Assembly (NCBI RefSeq): GCF_003852895.1
Contig: NZ_QUSW01000001.1
Span: 62,001 to 126,000, forward strand
Direction of reading: 5' to 3'
Source of the DNA: Rhizobacter terrae
GTDB lineage: Bacteria > Pseudomonadota > Gammaproteobacteria > Burkholderiales > Burkholderiaceae_C
Length of the DNA stretch: 64,000 nucleotides
In this document: piece after piece, positions 51,085 to 58,625 of the stretch
How the letters are laid out: every line of letters begins with the position of its first letter
Numbering within the stretch: the first letter of the stretch is position 1
Made by a program: the position numbers and the translations under genes
The notes under the pieces: model-generated
What the model was told of the DNA's origin: nothing
Seen by the model: the letters and a program-made list of their open reading frames with translations, nothing else
Database searches by the model: none

Positions 51085-52995
51085 GTGACTACATCGCGCA
51101 TCGGCATCATCGGCGTCGGGCCAAGAGGACTCACGGTCCTTGAGCGCATCGTCGCCCACGAACGGCAAAGCCGCTCCGGCGACCTGGAAATCTTCCTGTT
51201 CGATCCCAGCCCGCCCGGCGCCGGCTGCCACGACCCTGAGCAGGCAGATTTCCACCTGGTCAACACCGTCGCCGGCCAGCTCACTCTGTTCTCCGATGCA
51301 TCGGTCCTCAATGCAGGCCCGGTGATGAACGGCCCGTCCTTCGCCCAGTGGCTGCATGAGCAAAGCGGCATGCGCACGGGCGAGGTCGACGACCATGAAT
51401 TGATCTCGCCGGATGCGTATTACTCGCGCGGCCTGTTTGGACGCTACCTGCTGTGGGCATTCCGCTATGTCTGCGGCATGGCTCCGCCGCACGTGCGCAT
51501 CCACTGCAAGAAGACCTCCGTCACGCGCGCCCATCGCTGCGACGATGACACCTGGATCCTGGAGACCCCGGAGGCCAAGGTCCTCGTCAACTATCTCTTC
51601 CTGACCACCGGCCACACCAAGCCGGCATCGTCGGAGATTCCTGCTGCGCCCAGGTCGCCCAAGGAAACGCTGGTCATCGAGGACCCTTACCCGATGCGCT
51701 CCAAGCTCGCGGCGATCGCGCCCGGGGTGAAGGTGGCCGTCGAAGGCATGGGCCTCACCACCTTCGACGTGGTGGCCGACCTCACCGTGGGCCGCGGCGG
51801 CCGCTTCACGGTGTGCCCGAGCACGGGCAACACGCGCTACCTGCCCTCCGGCATGGAACCGAAGATCGTCCTGTTCTCGCGTTCGGGCCTTCCGCTGTCG
51901 GCACGCGCCATCAACCAGAAGGGCGTGTCCGGCCAGTACAAGTCGCGCTTCCTGCACGCGCAGACGCTGCGCGACCTGCGTGCGACCCGCAAGCTGGACT
52001 TCGCCACCGACGTGCTGCCCCTGCTCGTGGCGGACATGGAGTACGCCTACTACGACGCCTACCTGCGGCAAAAGGATGCGGTGACCGCCGTCCTGTTCTG
52101 CAACCAGTTCTCGCGGGCGGATGCACCGCAGCGGCAGGCGCTCATCGAACGCCATGTGCCCAAGCAAGACCGCTTCTCCTGGGATTTGCTCGCAGCGCCC
52201 ATTCCCACCCCTGCCCTCGCCGACCAGGCCGCCTTTTCAGCTTGGCTGACTGCACACCTGCACAACGACGTGAAGGAAGCCCGCCGCGGCAACCTCAACA
52301 GCCCGCTGAAGGCCGCCTGCGACGTGCTGCGCGACCTGCGCGACAACCTGCGCGCCGCCATCGACTTCGGCGGGCTCACCGAAGAGTCGCACCGCTGGGT
52401 GCTGTCGGAGTTCCTGCCCATCATGAACCGCCTGGCCGTGGGGCCGCCGCTGTCACGCATCGGCGAGATGCTGGCCCTGATGGAAGCGGGGATACTGCGC
52501 GCCGACTTCGGCCCCGGTGCCTCGGTCGCCAGCAACGGGCCGGGCGAGAAGATGCGCGTGCGCTCCGTGCGCTGGGCGTCGCAGTCCGAGCCGATCGACG
52601 TCTGCGTGAAGGCACGCATTTCCATGCACAGCCCGCTCGACGATGCGTCGCCGCTGCTGCGCGGCCTGCTCAGCGACGGCCATGCGCGGCTGTTCCACAA
52701 CGGCGGCTTCCATCCGGGCGGCATCGAGATCGACCGCAACTACAACTGGATCGACGCCAAGGGTGCCGTGGTCGAGAACGCCTGGGCTTTGGGCATCCCG
52801 ACCGAAGGCATCAAGTTCTGCACCTTCGTCATTCCGAGGCCGGGCGTGAACTCCACCGCCCTCGTCGATGCCGGCCGTGCGGTGGGACGCCTGCTGGGCG
52901 CCATCGGCAGCGGCAAGTCGGGGCGCCCGACGCCAGTGTTCCTGCCGACCGAGGAAGAAGCATCCGCCTACGCCTCGCTGTACGGCGGCCTCTGA
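51085..52995 (+). CDS. FAD/NAD(P)-binding protein (NAD_binding_9 type)
   Basis: 636 residues from a GTG at 51085, preceded by GGGAGTGCGGAAGG; a start at 51043 is possible. N-terminal Rossmann motif RIGIIGVGPRGLTVLERIVA. The order HLVNTVAGQLTLFSDASV and VAVEGMGLTTFDVVADLT matches the FAD-NAD(P)-binding family with PF13454. Related enzymes act as flavin oxidoreductases in small-molecule modification. Next to it are an MFS exporter or importer and a binding protein, spaced by 6 bases and ATGA, so the three are one transcript. Substrate unknown. Confidence 0.88.
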   Translation: MTTSRIGIIGVGPRGLTVLERIVAHERQSRSGDLEIFLFDPSPPGAGCHDPEQADFHLVNTVAGQLTLFSDASVLNAGPVMNGPSFAQWLHEQSGMRTGEVDDHELISPDAYYSRGLFGRYLLWAFRYVCGMAPPHVRIHCKKTSVTRAHRCDDDTWILETPEAKVLVNYLFLTTGHTKPASSEIPAAPRSPKETLVIEDPYPMRSKLAAIAPGVKVAVEGMGLTTFDVVADLTVGRGGRFTVCPSTGNTRYLPSGMEPKIVLFSRSGLPLSARAINQKGVSGQYKSRFLHAQTLRDLRATRKLDFATDVLPLLVADMEYAYYDAYLRQKDAVTAVLFCNQFSRADAPQRQALIERHVPKQDRFSWDLLAAPIPTPALADQAAFSAWLTAHLHNDVKEARRGNLNSPLKAACDVLRDLRDNLRAAIDFGGLTEESHRWVLSEFLPIMNRLAVGPPLSRIGEMLALMEAGILRADFGPGASVASNGPGEKMRVRSVRWASQSEPIDVCVKARISMHSPLDDASPLLRGLLSDGHARLFHNGGFHPGGIEIDRNYNWIDAKGAVVENAWALGIPTEGIKFCTFVIPRPGVNSTALVDAGRAVGRLLGAIGSGKSGRPTPVFLPTEEEASAYASLYGGL

Positions 52996-53001
52996 CGCAA
53001 C

Positions 53002-54276
53002 ATGCTCGAACGCGCCTTCAACCGGCTCAGCCTGGCGGGGCTGTGCGCCACGCTGATCGGCAACGGCATCGGCCGCTTTGCCTTCATCGCGATGATGCCG
53101 GCGCTCATCCAGGCCGGCTGGTTCAGCAAGGCCGATGCGTCCTACCTCGGCGTGGCCACGCTCGTGGGCTACGTGGCCGGCGCGGCCTTCTCCGATGCGC
53201 TGGCCCGGCGCTTCTCCAGCGCCACGCTGCTGCGCATCTCCATGCTGGTGTGTTCGCTCAGCTTCTTCGCCTGCGCCATCGAAGGCGCCGGGCTGCCTTG
53301 GTATTACCTGTGGCGCACCGCCGCCGGCGCCTGCGGCGCGGTGCTGATGGTGCTGCCCGCACCCGTCGTGCTGCCGCAGCACGACCCCTCGGTCAGAGGC
53401 CGCGCGAGTGGCGTGGTCTTTTCCGGCATCGGACTGGGCGCGGCCTTGTCGGGCTCGCTGGTCCCACTGCTCATCGCCGGCATCGGCATCCCCTTCACGG
53501 TCTTTGCGCTGCAGGGCGTGACAGGCGCGTGGCTGGGCATGGGGGCCGTCTGCCTCGCGCTCACGCTGTTCGCCTGGCGGCAATGGCCTGTGGAAGCCGC
53601 TCGGCCCGAGCCCACGGCGGACTCGCCCGCTCCGGCCAGCCACCGGCTGCCCGATGACCTGCGCATGACCGTGTGGCTCATCATGGCCGCGCACGGCCTG
53701 AACGCCATCGGCTACCTCACCCACACCATGTTCTGGGTGGACTACGTCGTGCGCGAACTGGGCATGCCGCTGGCGACCGGCGGCATGTACTGGGCGCTGT
53801 TCGGGCTCGGAGCCGCCATCGGCCCCATGCTCACTGGCTCACTGGCCGACCGCTTCGGCCTCAAGCCTTGCCTCATCGCAGGTTTCGTCATCAAGGCCTT
53901 CAGCGCGCTGCTGCCGGTACTGAACAGTTCCGCGCCGGCCTTGATTGCCTCTTCCGTCCTCATGGGTATCTTCACCCCGGGCATCGTGGCCCTGGTGTCG
54001 GCGTATTCGCTCGCCACCGTGGGACAAGAGCATCACCGCAAGGCGTGGGGCATGGCCACTTCGAGCTTCGCCGTGGCCCAGGCGGGCGGCGGCGCACTCA
54101 TGGCATTTGCAGCCAGCATGCTGCACTCCTACCATCCCCTCTTTGTCGTGAGTGCCTTGGCGCTGATCGGCTCGGTAGGCAGCATCCTCCTCATCCGGGA
54201 CAGGAGCGAGGAACACCGCGCCGCCGCCCAGGACTTCAACCTTTCACCTCCCGTGGAAACAGCGCAAAACCCATGA
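53002..54276 (+). CDS. MFS transporter, YbfB/YjiJ-like
   Basis: 424 residues with twelve membrane helices. Signature GRFAFIAMMPALIQAGWFSK near the N-terminus and FGLGAAIGPMLTGSLADRFG after the central loop. YbfB/YjiJ-type proteins are uncharacterised 12-helix permeases. The start is 6 bases after the FAD-protein stop, and its own stop overlaps the next start as ATGA. It may move the substrate or product of the neighbouring flavoprotein. Confidence 0.9.
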   Translation: MLERAFNRLSLAGLCATLIGNGIGRFAFIAMMPALIQAGWFSKADASYLGVATLVGYVAGAAFSDALARRFSSATLLRISMLVCSLSFFACAIEGAGLPWYYLWRTAAGACGAVLMVLPAPVVLPQHDPSVRGRASGVVFSGIGLGAALSGSLVPLLIAGIGIPFTVFALQGVTGAWLGMGAVCLALTLFAWRQWPVEAARPEPTADSPAPASHRLPDDLRMTVWLIMAAHGLNAIGYLTHTMFWVDYVVRELGMPLATGGMYWALFGLGAAIGPMLTGSLADRFGLKPCLIAGFVIKAFSALLPVLNSSAPALIASSVLMGIFTPGIVALVSAYSLATVGQEHHRKAWGMATSSFAVAQAGGGALMAFAASMLHSYHPLFVVSALALIGSVGSILLIRDRSEEHRAAAQDFNLSPPVETAQNP

Positions 54277-55430
54277 GCACCATGATTCTCGAACGAGCCG
54301 CCGCCGTCTTCGCCAGCGCACTGATCGCTTTCGCATGTTCTCCCGCCGCCGCGCAGATCCGCATCGGCCAGACCACGGGCGTCACCGGACCGGTCGCCAC
54401 ATCGGTGGCCGAGATCAACGTGGGCGCCAAGCTCTACCTGGATCACATCAATGCCGAAGGGGGCATTGGCGGACAGTCCATCGAGCTGGTCACGCTGGAC
54501 GACAAGAACCAGCCGCCGCTGGCGCTGGAGAACGCCAAGAAGCTGGTGGCTGATCCGAAGGTCATCACGCTGTTCCTCAACCGGGGCACGCCGCACACGC
54601 AGATCCTGCTGCCCCTGCTCGCCGAATCGAAGATCGCGTTGCTGGCGCCGTCCACCGGCGCCATGGCCTTGCACAACCCCGTGAACCCCTGGGTCTTCAA
54701 CGTCCGCACGACCTACCAGGCCGAGACCGAACACCTCACGCGCCACCTGGGCATGGCCGGCCTGGACAAGGTCGGCCTGTGCTACGTGGACGACACCTTC
54801 GGCTCCGATGCCATCCAGGGCGCCTTGAAAGTCTTCAAGCAGGCCGGCAAGGAACCGCTGGTCAAGGAAGCCATCGACAAGGCCAAGCCCGACTACACCG
54901 CCTGCGTGCAGAAGCTGATCGCGAACAAGCAGCTGGGTGTCGTGATGGTCGGCACGCCGGTGTCGGTGGCCGCCGGCGTGAAGGCGCTGCGTGCGGCCGG
55001 TGGCACCACCGTCACCGTCGCCACGCTGTCGAACAACGCAGCAGCCGGCTTCGTGAAAGAGCTGGGCACCAATGCCGCCGGCGTGATCGTGAGCCAGGTG
55101 TTTCCGTCCGAGCGGCGCCTGGCCACGCCGATGATCGCGGAGGCCGACCGTCTCGCGCAGGCCAAGGGCATCAAGAGCCTGACGCCCGCGATGATCGAAG
55201 GCTTTGCCGCCGCGAAGGTGCTGGTCCTCGGACTCAAGCGCGCCGCCGTGGCCGAAGGCAAAGGGCCCATCACGCGCGTGGCCTTCAAGCGCGCGCTGGA
55301 GTCCATGAGCCGTGTGGACATCGGCGGCGGCGTGGGCGGCATCGAGCTCACCTACAGCCCGACCGACCACTCCGGCCTGGACTACGTGGACCTCTCCTAC
55401 ATCACGGCGGACGGATCATTCCGTCGCTGA
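54273..55430 (+). CDS. Leu/Ile/Val-type ABC substrate-binding protein, operon with FAD protein and MFS
   Basis: 385 residues from the ATG at 54273 overlapping the MFS stop. Signal peptide to about residue 27 (CSPAAAQ). Type 1 binding-protein fold (IRIGQTTGVTGPVATSVAEI, then LVADPKVITLFLNRGTPHTQ). Again there is no ABC permease. Having an MFS carrier and a binding protein in one operon with a flavoenzyme is unusual, since MFS carriers do not normally use binding proteins. A hairpin terminator follows at 55458. Confidence 0.9.
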   Translation: MSTMILERAAAVFASALIAFACSPAAAQIRIGQTTGVTGPVATSVAEINVGAKLYLDHINAEGGIGGQSIELVTLDDKNQPPLALENAKKLVADPKVITLFLNRGTPHTQILLPLLAESKIALLAPSTGAMALHNPVNPWVFNVRTTYQAETEHLTRHLGMAGLDKVGLCYVDDTFGSDAIQGALKVFKQAGKEPLVKEAIDKAKPDYTACVQKLIANKQLGVVMVGTPVSVAAGVKALRAAGGTTVTVATLSNNAAAGFVKELGTNAAGVIVSQVFPSERRLATPMIAEADRLAQAKGIKSLTPAMIEGFAAAKVLVLGLKRAAVAEGKGPITRVAFKRALESMSRVDIGGGVGGIELTYSPTDHSGLDYVDLSYITADGSFRR

Positions 55431-55457
55431 ACATCCGCCCCGCGCTCCCCTACCATC

Positions 55458-55484
55458 GGCTCCGCACGTTTGCGGAGCCTCTTT
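55458..55484 (+). terminator. Rho-independent-like terminator of the FAD-MFS-binding-protein operon
   Basis: GGCTCCGC, loop ACGTTT, GCGGAGCC, then TCTTTC. An eight-base perfect GC stem with a short T-tract, 27 bases after the binding-protein stop and only 1 base before the reductase start. The reductase therefore must be translated from a read-through or an internal promoter. Confidence 0.75.
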
Positions 55485-55485
55485 C

Positions 55486-56409
55486 ATGAAGATCGCAGTG
55501 ATGGGTGCGGGTGCAGTGGGCTGCTACTACGGCGGCATGCTGGCGCGGGCGGGACATGAGGTGGTGCTGATCGGCCGCGCGCGGCATGTGGACGCGGTGC
55601 GCCGCCGCGGGCTCGTGCTGGACACGCTCAGCTTCAAGGAGCACGTGGCGATGGCGGCGAGCACCGATGCCCGCGACATTGCCGGTGCGTCGCTCGTGCT
55701 GTTCTGCGTGAAGTCCACCGACACCGAGACCGGCGCGGCGCAGATGGCGCCCCACCTGGCCGACGATGCCCTGGTGCTCAGCCTGCAGAACGGCGTGGAC
55801 AACACCGAGCGCCTGCGCGCCTCGTTGAAGCAGGAGGTCGGTGCGGCCGTCGTGTACGTCGCCACCGAAATGGCCGGCCCCGGGCACGTGCAGCACCATG
55901 GGCGCGGTGAACTGGTCATCGGCCCATCGGCGCGCAGCGATGAACTCGTCGCGATGTTCGGCCAGGCCGGCGTGCCGGTGCAGGTCTCGGACAACGTGGC
56001 CGGCACGCTGTGGGCCAAGCTCATCCTCAACTGCGCCTACAACGCCATGTCGGCCATCACGCAGATCCCGTACGGCGCGCTGGTGCAAGGCCAGGGTGTG
56101 TGGGACGTGATGCGCGACGCAGCGAACGAATGCCTTGCGGTGGCCCGTGCCGAAGGCGTCACTGTTCCCGGCGACCCGTGGGCCGCTGTCGAACGCATCG
56201 CCGCCACCATGCCCACGCAGTTCTCCTCTACCGCGCAGGACCTCGCACGCGGCAAGCCCAGCGAGATCGATCACCTCAACGGCTTCGTCGTGCGCAAAGG
56301 CCAGGCCCTGGGTGTGCCCACGCCGGTGAACCGCGTGCTGCACACCCTGGTGAAGCTGCTGGAGGGCAAGCTCACGCCGACGGCGCCTGCTCCGGAATCG
56401 GGTTCCTGA
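55486..56409 (+). CDS. panE: 2-Dehydropantoate 2-reductase family protein
   Basis: 307 residues. Rossmann motif MGAGAVGCYYGGMLARAGHE, catalytic region with CVKSTDTETGAAQM and LSLQNGVDNTERL, and the ApbA/PanE helix KLILNCAYNAMSAITQIPYG. The family reduces 2-dehydropantoate to pantoate with NADPH for coenzyme A, but many copies act on other substrates; no pantothenate genes are nearby. The start at 55486 directly follows the terminator hairpin. Its last 38 bases overlap the minus-strand carboxymuconolactone-decarboxylase gene. Confidence 0.88.
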   Translation: MKIAVMGAGAVGCYYGGMLARAGHEVVLIGRARHVDAVRRRGLVLDTLSFKEHVAMAASTDARDIAGASLVLFCVKSTDTETGAAQMAPHLADDALVLSLQNGVDNTERLRASLKQEVGAAVVYVATEMAGPGHVQHHGRGELVIGPSARSDELVAMFGQAGVPVQVSDNVAGTLWAKLILNCAYNAMSAITQIPYGALVQGQGVWDVMRDAANECLAVARAEGVTVPGDPWAAVERIAATMPTQFSSTAQDLARGKPSEIDHLNGFVVRKGQALGVPTPVNRVLHTLVKLLEGKLTPTAPAPESGS

Positions 56410-56833
56410 AGCTCACGTTCAGCAGGTTCCAGGCGTTGATGGTGACGATGGTGAAGCCCAGTTCGGCGATCTCCTCGTCGGTGAACACGGCCTTGAGCCT
56501 CGCGAACTCCTCGTCACTCGCATCGCTGTGGGGCGTGGCGGTGACGATCTCGGCCCAGCGCAGCGCGGCGCGCTCACGCTCGCTGAAGAACGGCGCCTCG
56601 CGCCAGCCGGCCACGGCGTTGGCGTGGCGCGGGTCCATGTCGTTCTTGATCAGGTCGCGCCAGTGCATGTCGATGCAGTAGCCGCAGCCGTTGATCTGCG
56701 AGACGCGCAGCAGCACGATGTCTACCAGGCGGCGGTCGAGCTTGCCGTTGTGGGTGACGTTGGACAAGGCCAGCAGGCTGTTGAAGGCCTTGCGCGCGAG
56801 CTGGTAATAGGCGATGCGGGGAGCGTGGGACAT
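56372..56833 (-). CDS. Carboxymuconolactone decarboxylase/AhpD-like protein, ECF41 partner
   Basis: 153 residues. AhpD-type active site Cys50-Gly-Tyr-Cys53 with His57 (INGCGYCIDMHW), a thiol peroxidase-like redox centre. CMD proteins are the known genomic partners of ECF41 sigma factors. The start at 56833 has GGAACC upstream. A promoter reading TGTCACA-N16-CGTC lies 60-90 bases upstream, so it is a direct target of the sigma factor gene next to it. It overlaps panE tail to tail. Confidence 0.92.
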   Translation of the reverse strand: MSHAPRIAYYQLARKAFNSLLALSNVTHNGKLDRRLVDIVLLRVSQINGCGYCIDMHWRDLIKNDMDPRHANAVAGWREAPFFSERERAALRWAEIVTATPHSDASDEEFARLKAVFTDEEIAELGFTIVTINAWNLLNVSFRNPIPEQAPSA

Positions 56834-56893
56834 GACGGTTCCTTCGAGGGCTGGATCGGAGCGCCACCCTGTGCGGCGCTCCATGCCCTACAA

Positions 56894-56920
56894 GACGCAC
56901 GGCCCGTCCGCCTTGTGACA
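56894..56920 (-). promoter_or_regulatory. ECF41 promoter of the CMD gene
   Basis: On the minus strand the -35 TGTCACA (56914-56920) and -10 CGTC (56894-56897) are separated by 16 bases, the consensus I recall for ECF41. It lies between the ECF41 stop and the CMD start, in the right orientation for the CMD gene. Confidence 0.88.
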
Positions 56921-56927
56921 GCCCGCC

Positions 56928-57800
56928 TCAAAGAATCTGCGCAATGCCCGCGAGCTTGTCCGGATTTCGCACCGCGTAGATGGCGATGATGCGTTCGCCG
57001 TCGGTGATGAAGCTCTGCGCCGATTCGAGCCTGCCTTCGACGTAGCGCAGGATGCCCGGCTCGCCGTTGATGGACGCGATACGGTAGACCACCTGAGGCC
57101 CCAGGCGCAGGAACATCGCCCAGTACAGGTTGGCAATGCGGTCGGCGCCGCCCAGCACCTTGTCGAAGGCCGGCACCTTGCCGCCGCCGTCGCCGATGGC
57201 TTGCACGTCGTCGGCGAGCAGTGCCTTGAGCGCTTCGCGTTTTCCGGTGCGGGCGGCTTCCACGAAGCGCTCCAGCAGGCGGCGATGCGCATCGCGCGAC
57301 ACCTCGTAGCGCGGACGCTCCTGCTGCACGCGCTCGCTGGCCCGGTGCACCATCTGCCGGCAGGCGGCCTCGGTCTTTCCGAGCGTGGTGGCGATGTCGC
57401 CATAGTCCTGGTCGAAGACCTGGCGCAGCAAGAAGGCGGCGCGCTCGTCCGGGCTGAGCCGTTCGAGCACGTACAGGAAGGCCAGTGACAGATCGCTCGC
57501 GAACTCCGCCACCGCCTCGGGCGTGCGGTCTTCGATTTCCACCAGCGGCTCAGGCAGCCACCAGCCCACGTAGGCCTCGCGCTCGGCCTTGGCCGCACGC
57601 AGCTTGTCGATGGCCAGGCGCGTCACCACCGTGACCAGCCAGGCCTCTTCCGACTGCAGCCCAGAACGGTCCGCCTGGCCCCATCGCAGCCAGGCGTCCT
57701 GCAGCACGTCTTCGGCATCGGCACGCACGCCGAGCATGCGGTAGGCGATGCCGAACAGGCGTGAACGGTGTTTCTGAAACGTATCGGTCGCGTCGGGCAT
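56928..57800 (-). CDS. ECF41-family sigma factor with SnoaL-like C-terminal domain
   Basis: 290 residues. Sigma region 2 (GIAYRMLGVRADAEDVLQDA) and region 4 (DYGDIATTLGKTEAACRQMV). The ECF41 hallmarks are all present: linker WLPEP (81-85), DGGGK (204-208) and NPDKL (279-283), the last two in a fused SnoaL-like domain (about 185-285) that regulates the sigma factor in place of an anti-sigma factor. It directs polymerase to TGTCACA-N16-CGTC promoters. One such site lies upstream of its own start and one upstream of the CMD gene. Confidence 0.94.
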   Translation of the reverse strand: MPDATDTFQKHRSRLFGIAYRMLGVRADAEDVLQDAWLRWGQADRSGLQSEEAWLVTVVTRLAIDKLRAAKAEREAYVGWWLPEPLVEIEDRTPEAVAEFASDLSLAFLYVLERLSPDERAAFLLRQVFDQDYGDIATTLGKTEAACRQMVHRASERVQQERPRYEVSRDAHRRLLERFVEAARTGKREALKALLADDVQAIGDGGGKVPAFDKVLGGADRIANLYWAMFLRLGPQVVYRIASINGEPGILRYVEGRLESAQSFITDGERIIAIYAVRNPDKLAGIAQIL

Positions 57801-57829
57801 GGTCGTGCTGGAAGTGGACGTTCTGGCTA

Positions 57830-57856
57830 GACGTGCGAGCCGGGCGGTTTGTGACA
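57830..57856 (-). promoter_or_regulatory. ECF41 autoregulatory promoter
   Basis: On the minus strand TGTCACA (57850-57856), 16 bases, then CGTC (57830-57833), about 30 bases before the sigma-factor start. The match to the CMD promoter is exact in both boxes and spacing. The -35 box lies 4 bases past the stop of the MarR gene. Confidence 0.88.
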
Positions 57857-57860
57857 GCGG

Positions 57861-58361
57861 CTACATGTCCGACAGGGGAATGCCGCCGGCCTCCTCGTCC
57901 ACCTGCAGCACCTCGATCAGCTGGGCGAGGTCCTTCTCCATGCGCTTGAGCGTCTTCTCGTCCAGGCTCGCGAGCGCCGCAGGCAGCACGCCGGCAAACG
58001 GGCCGGGGCTCTTCCTGAGCTGCCGGGCGCCGAGCGCGGTCAGGCGCAGGCGCACCGCGCGGCGATCGGCCTCGTCCTTGGTGGCGACCACGAGTTCGCG
58101 CTCGATCAGGGTCTTCACGAGATTGCTGGCCGTCGATTGATGGATCTGCATGGCCCGCGCAAGGTCGCCCATGCCGATGTCGGGCGTGTCGCGCAGCACG
58201 CTGAGCGCCCACACCAGCGAGCCGCCCAGGCCGACCTTCTTCTCCACTTGCTGGAAGTGGGTCTTGACGGCGTTGAAGACCTGGCGGAACTGGCGCAGCA
58301 CACGGGCCGATGGCTCCTGGCTGAACTCGACGGCGGGACCGGAGGCGGACTTGCGAGGCAT
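57861..58361 (-). CDS. MarR-family transcriptional regulator
   Basis: 166 residues from the ATG at 58361. Winged-helix pattern: a long helix (VLRQFRQVFNAVKTHFQQVE), the recognition region (MGDLARAMQIHQSTASNLVK) and the wing (RELVVATKDEADRRAVRLRL). It should bind DNA as a dimer and respond to a small molecule. It is upstream of the ECF41 gene on the same strand; its own target is not visible. The frame is open further upstream, but the homology starts here. Confidence 0.9.
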   Translation of the reverse strand: MPRKSASGPAVEFSQEPSARVLRQFRQVFNAVKTHFQQVEKKVGLGGSLVWALSVLRDTPDIGMGDLARAMQIHQSTASNLVKTLIERELVVATKDEADRRAVRLRLTALGARQLRKSPGPFAGVLPAALASLDEKTLKRMEKDLAQLIEVLQVDEEAGGIPLSDM

Positions 58362-58625
58362 CGGCTCATCATAAGTCGGCAGCTCGCGGTTACAGCCCGT
58401 CGAAAGAATCGCAAGAACGGCTAACCCTACATCTTGAAAACGCTTGCGCCGATCCATATCGTGCGCCCCTCAGGTCATGACGCTTTCGTCGGATGCCTTC
58501 ACAAGAGGCCGCTCGATGAAGTGGACAGCGCCACGCCTTTGAACCGACCGGGCCCGCCTTCGCAGGCCCGACATCCGCATGCGGGCCTCATCCATCGGCC
58601 CGACGTTCAACAGGAGACAGCGCCC

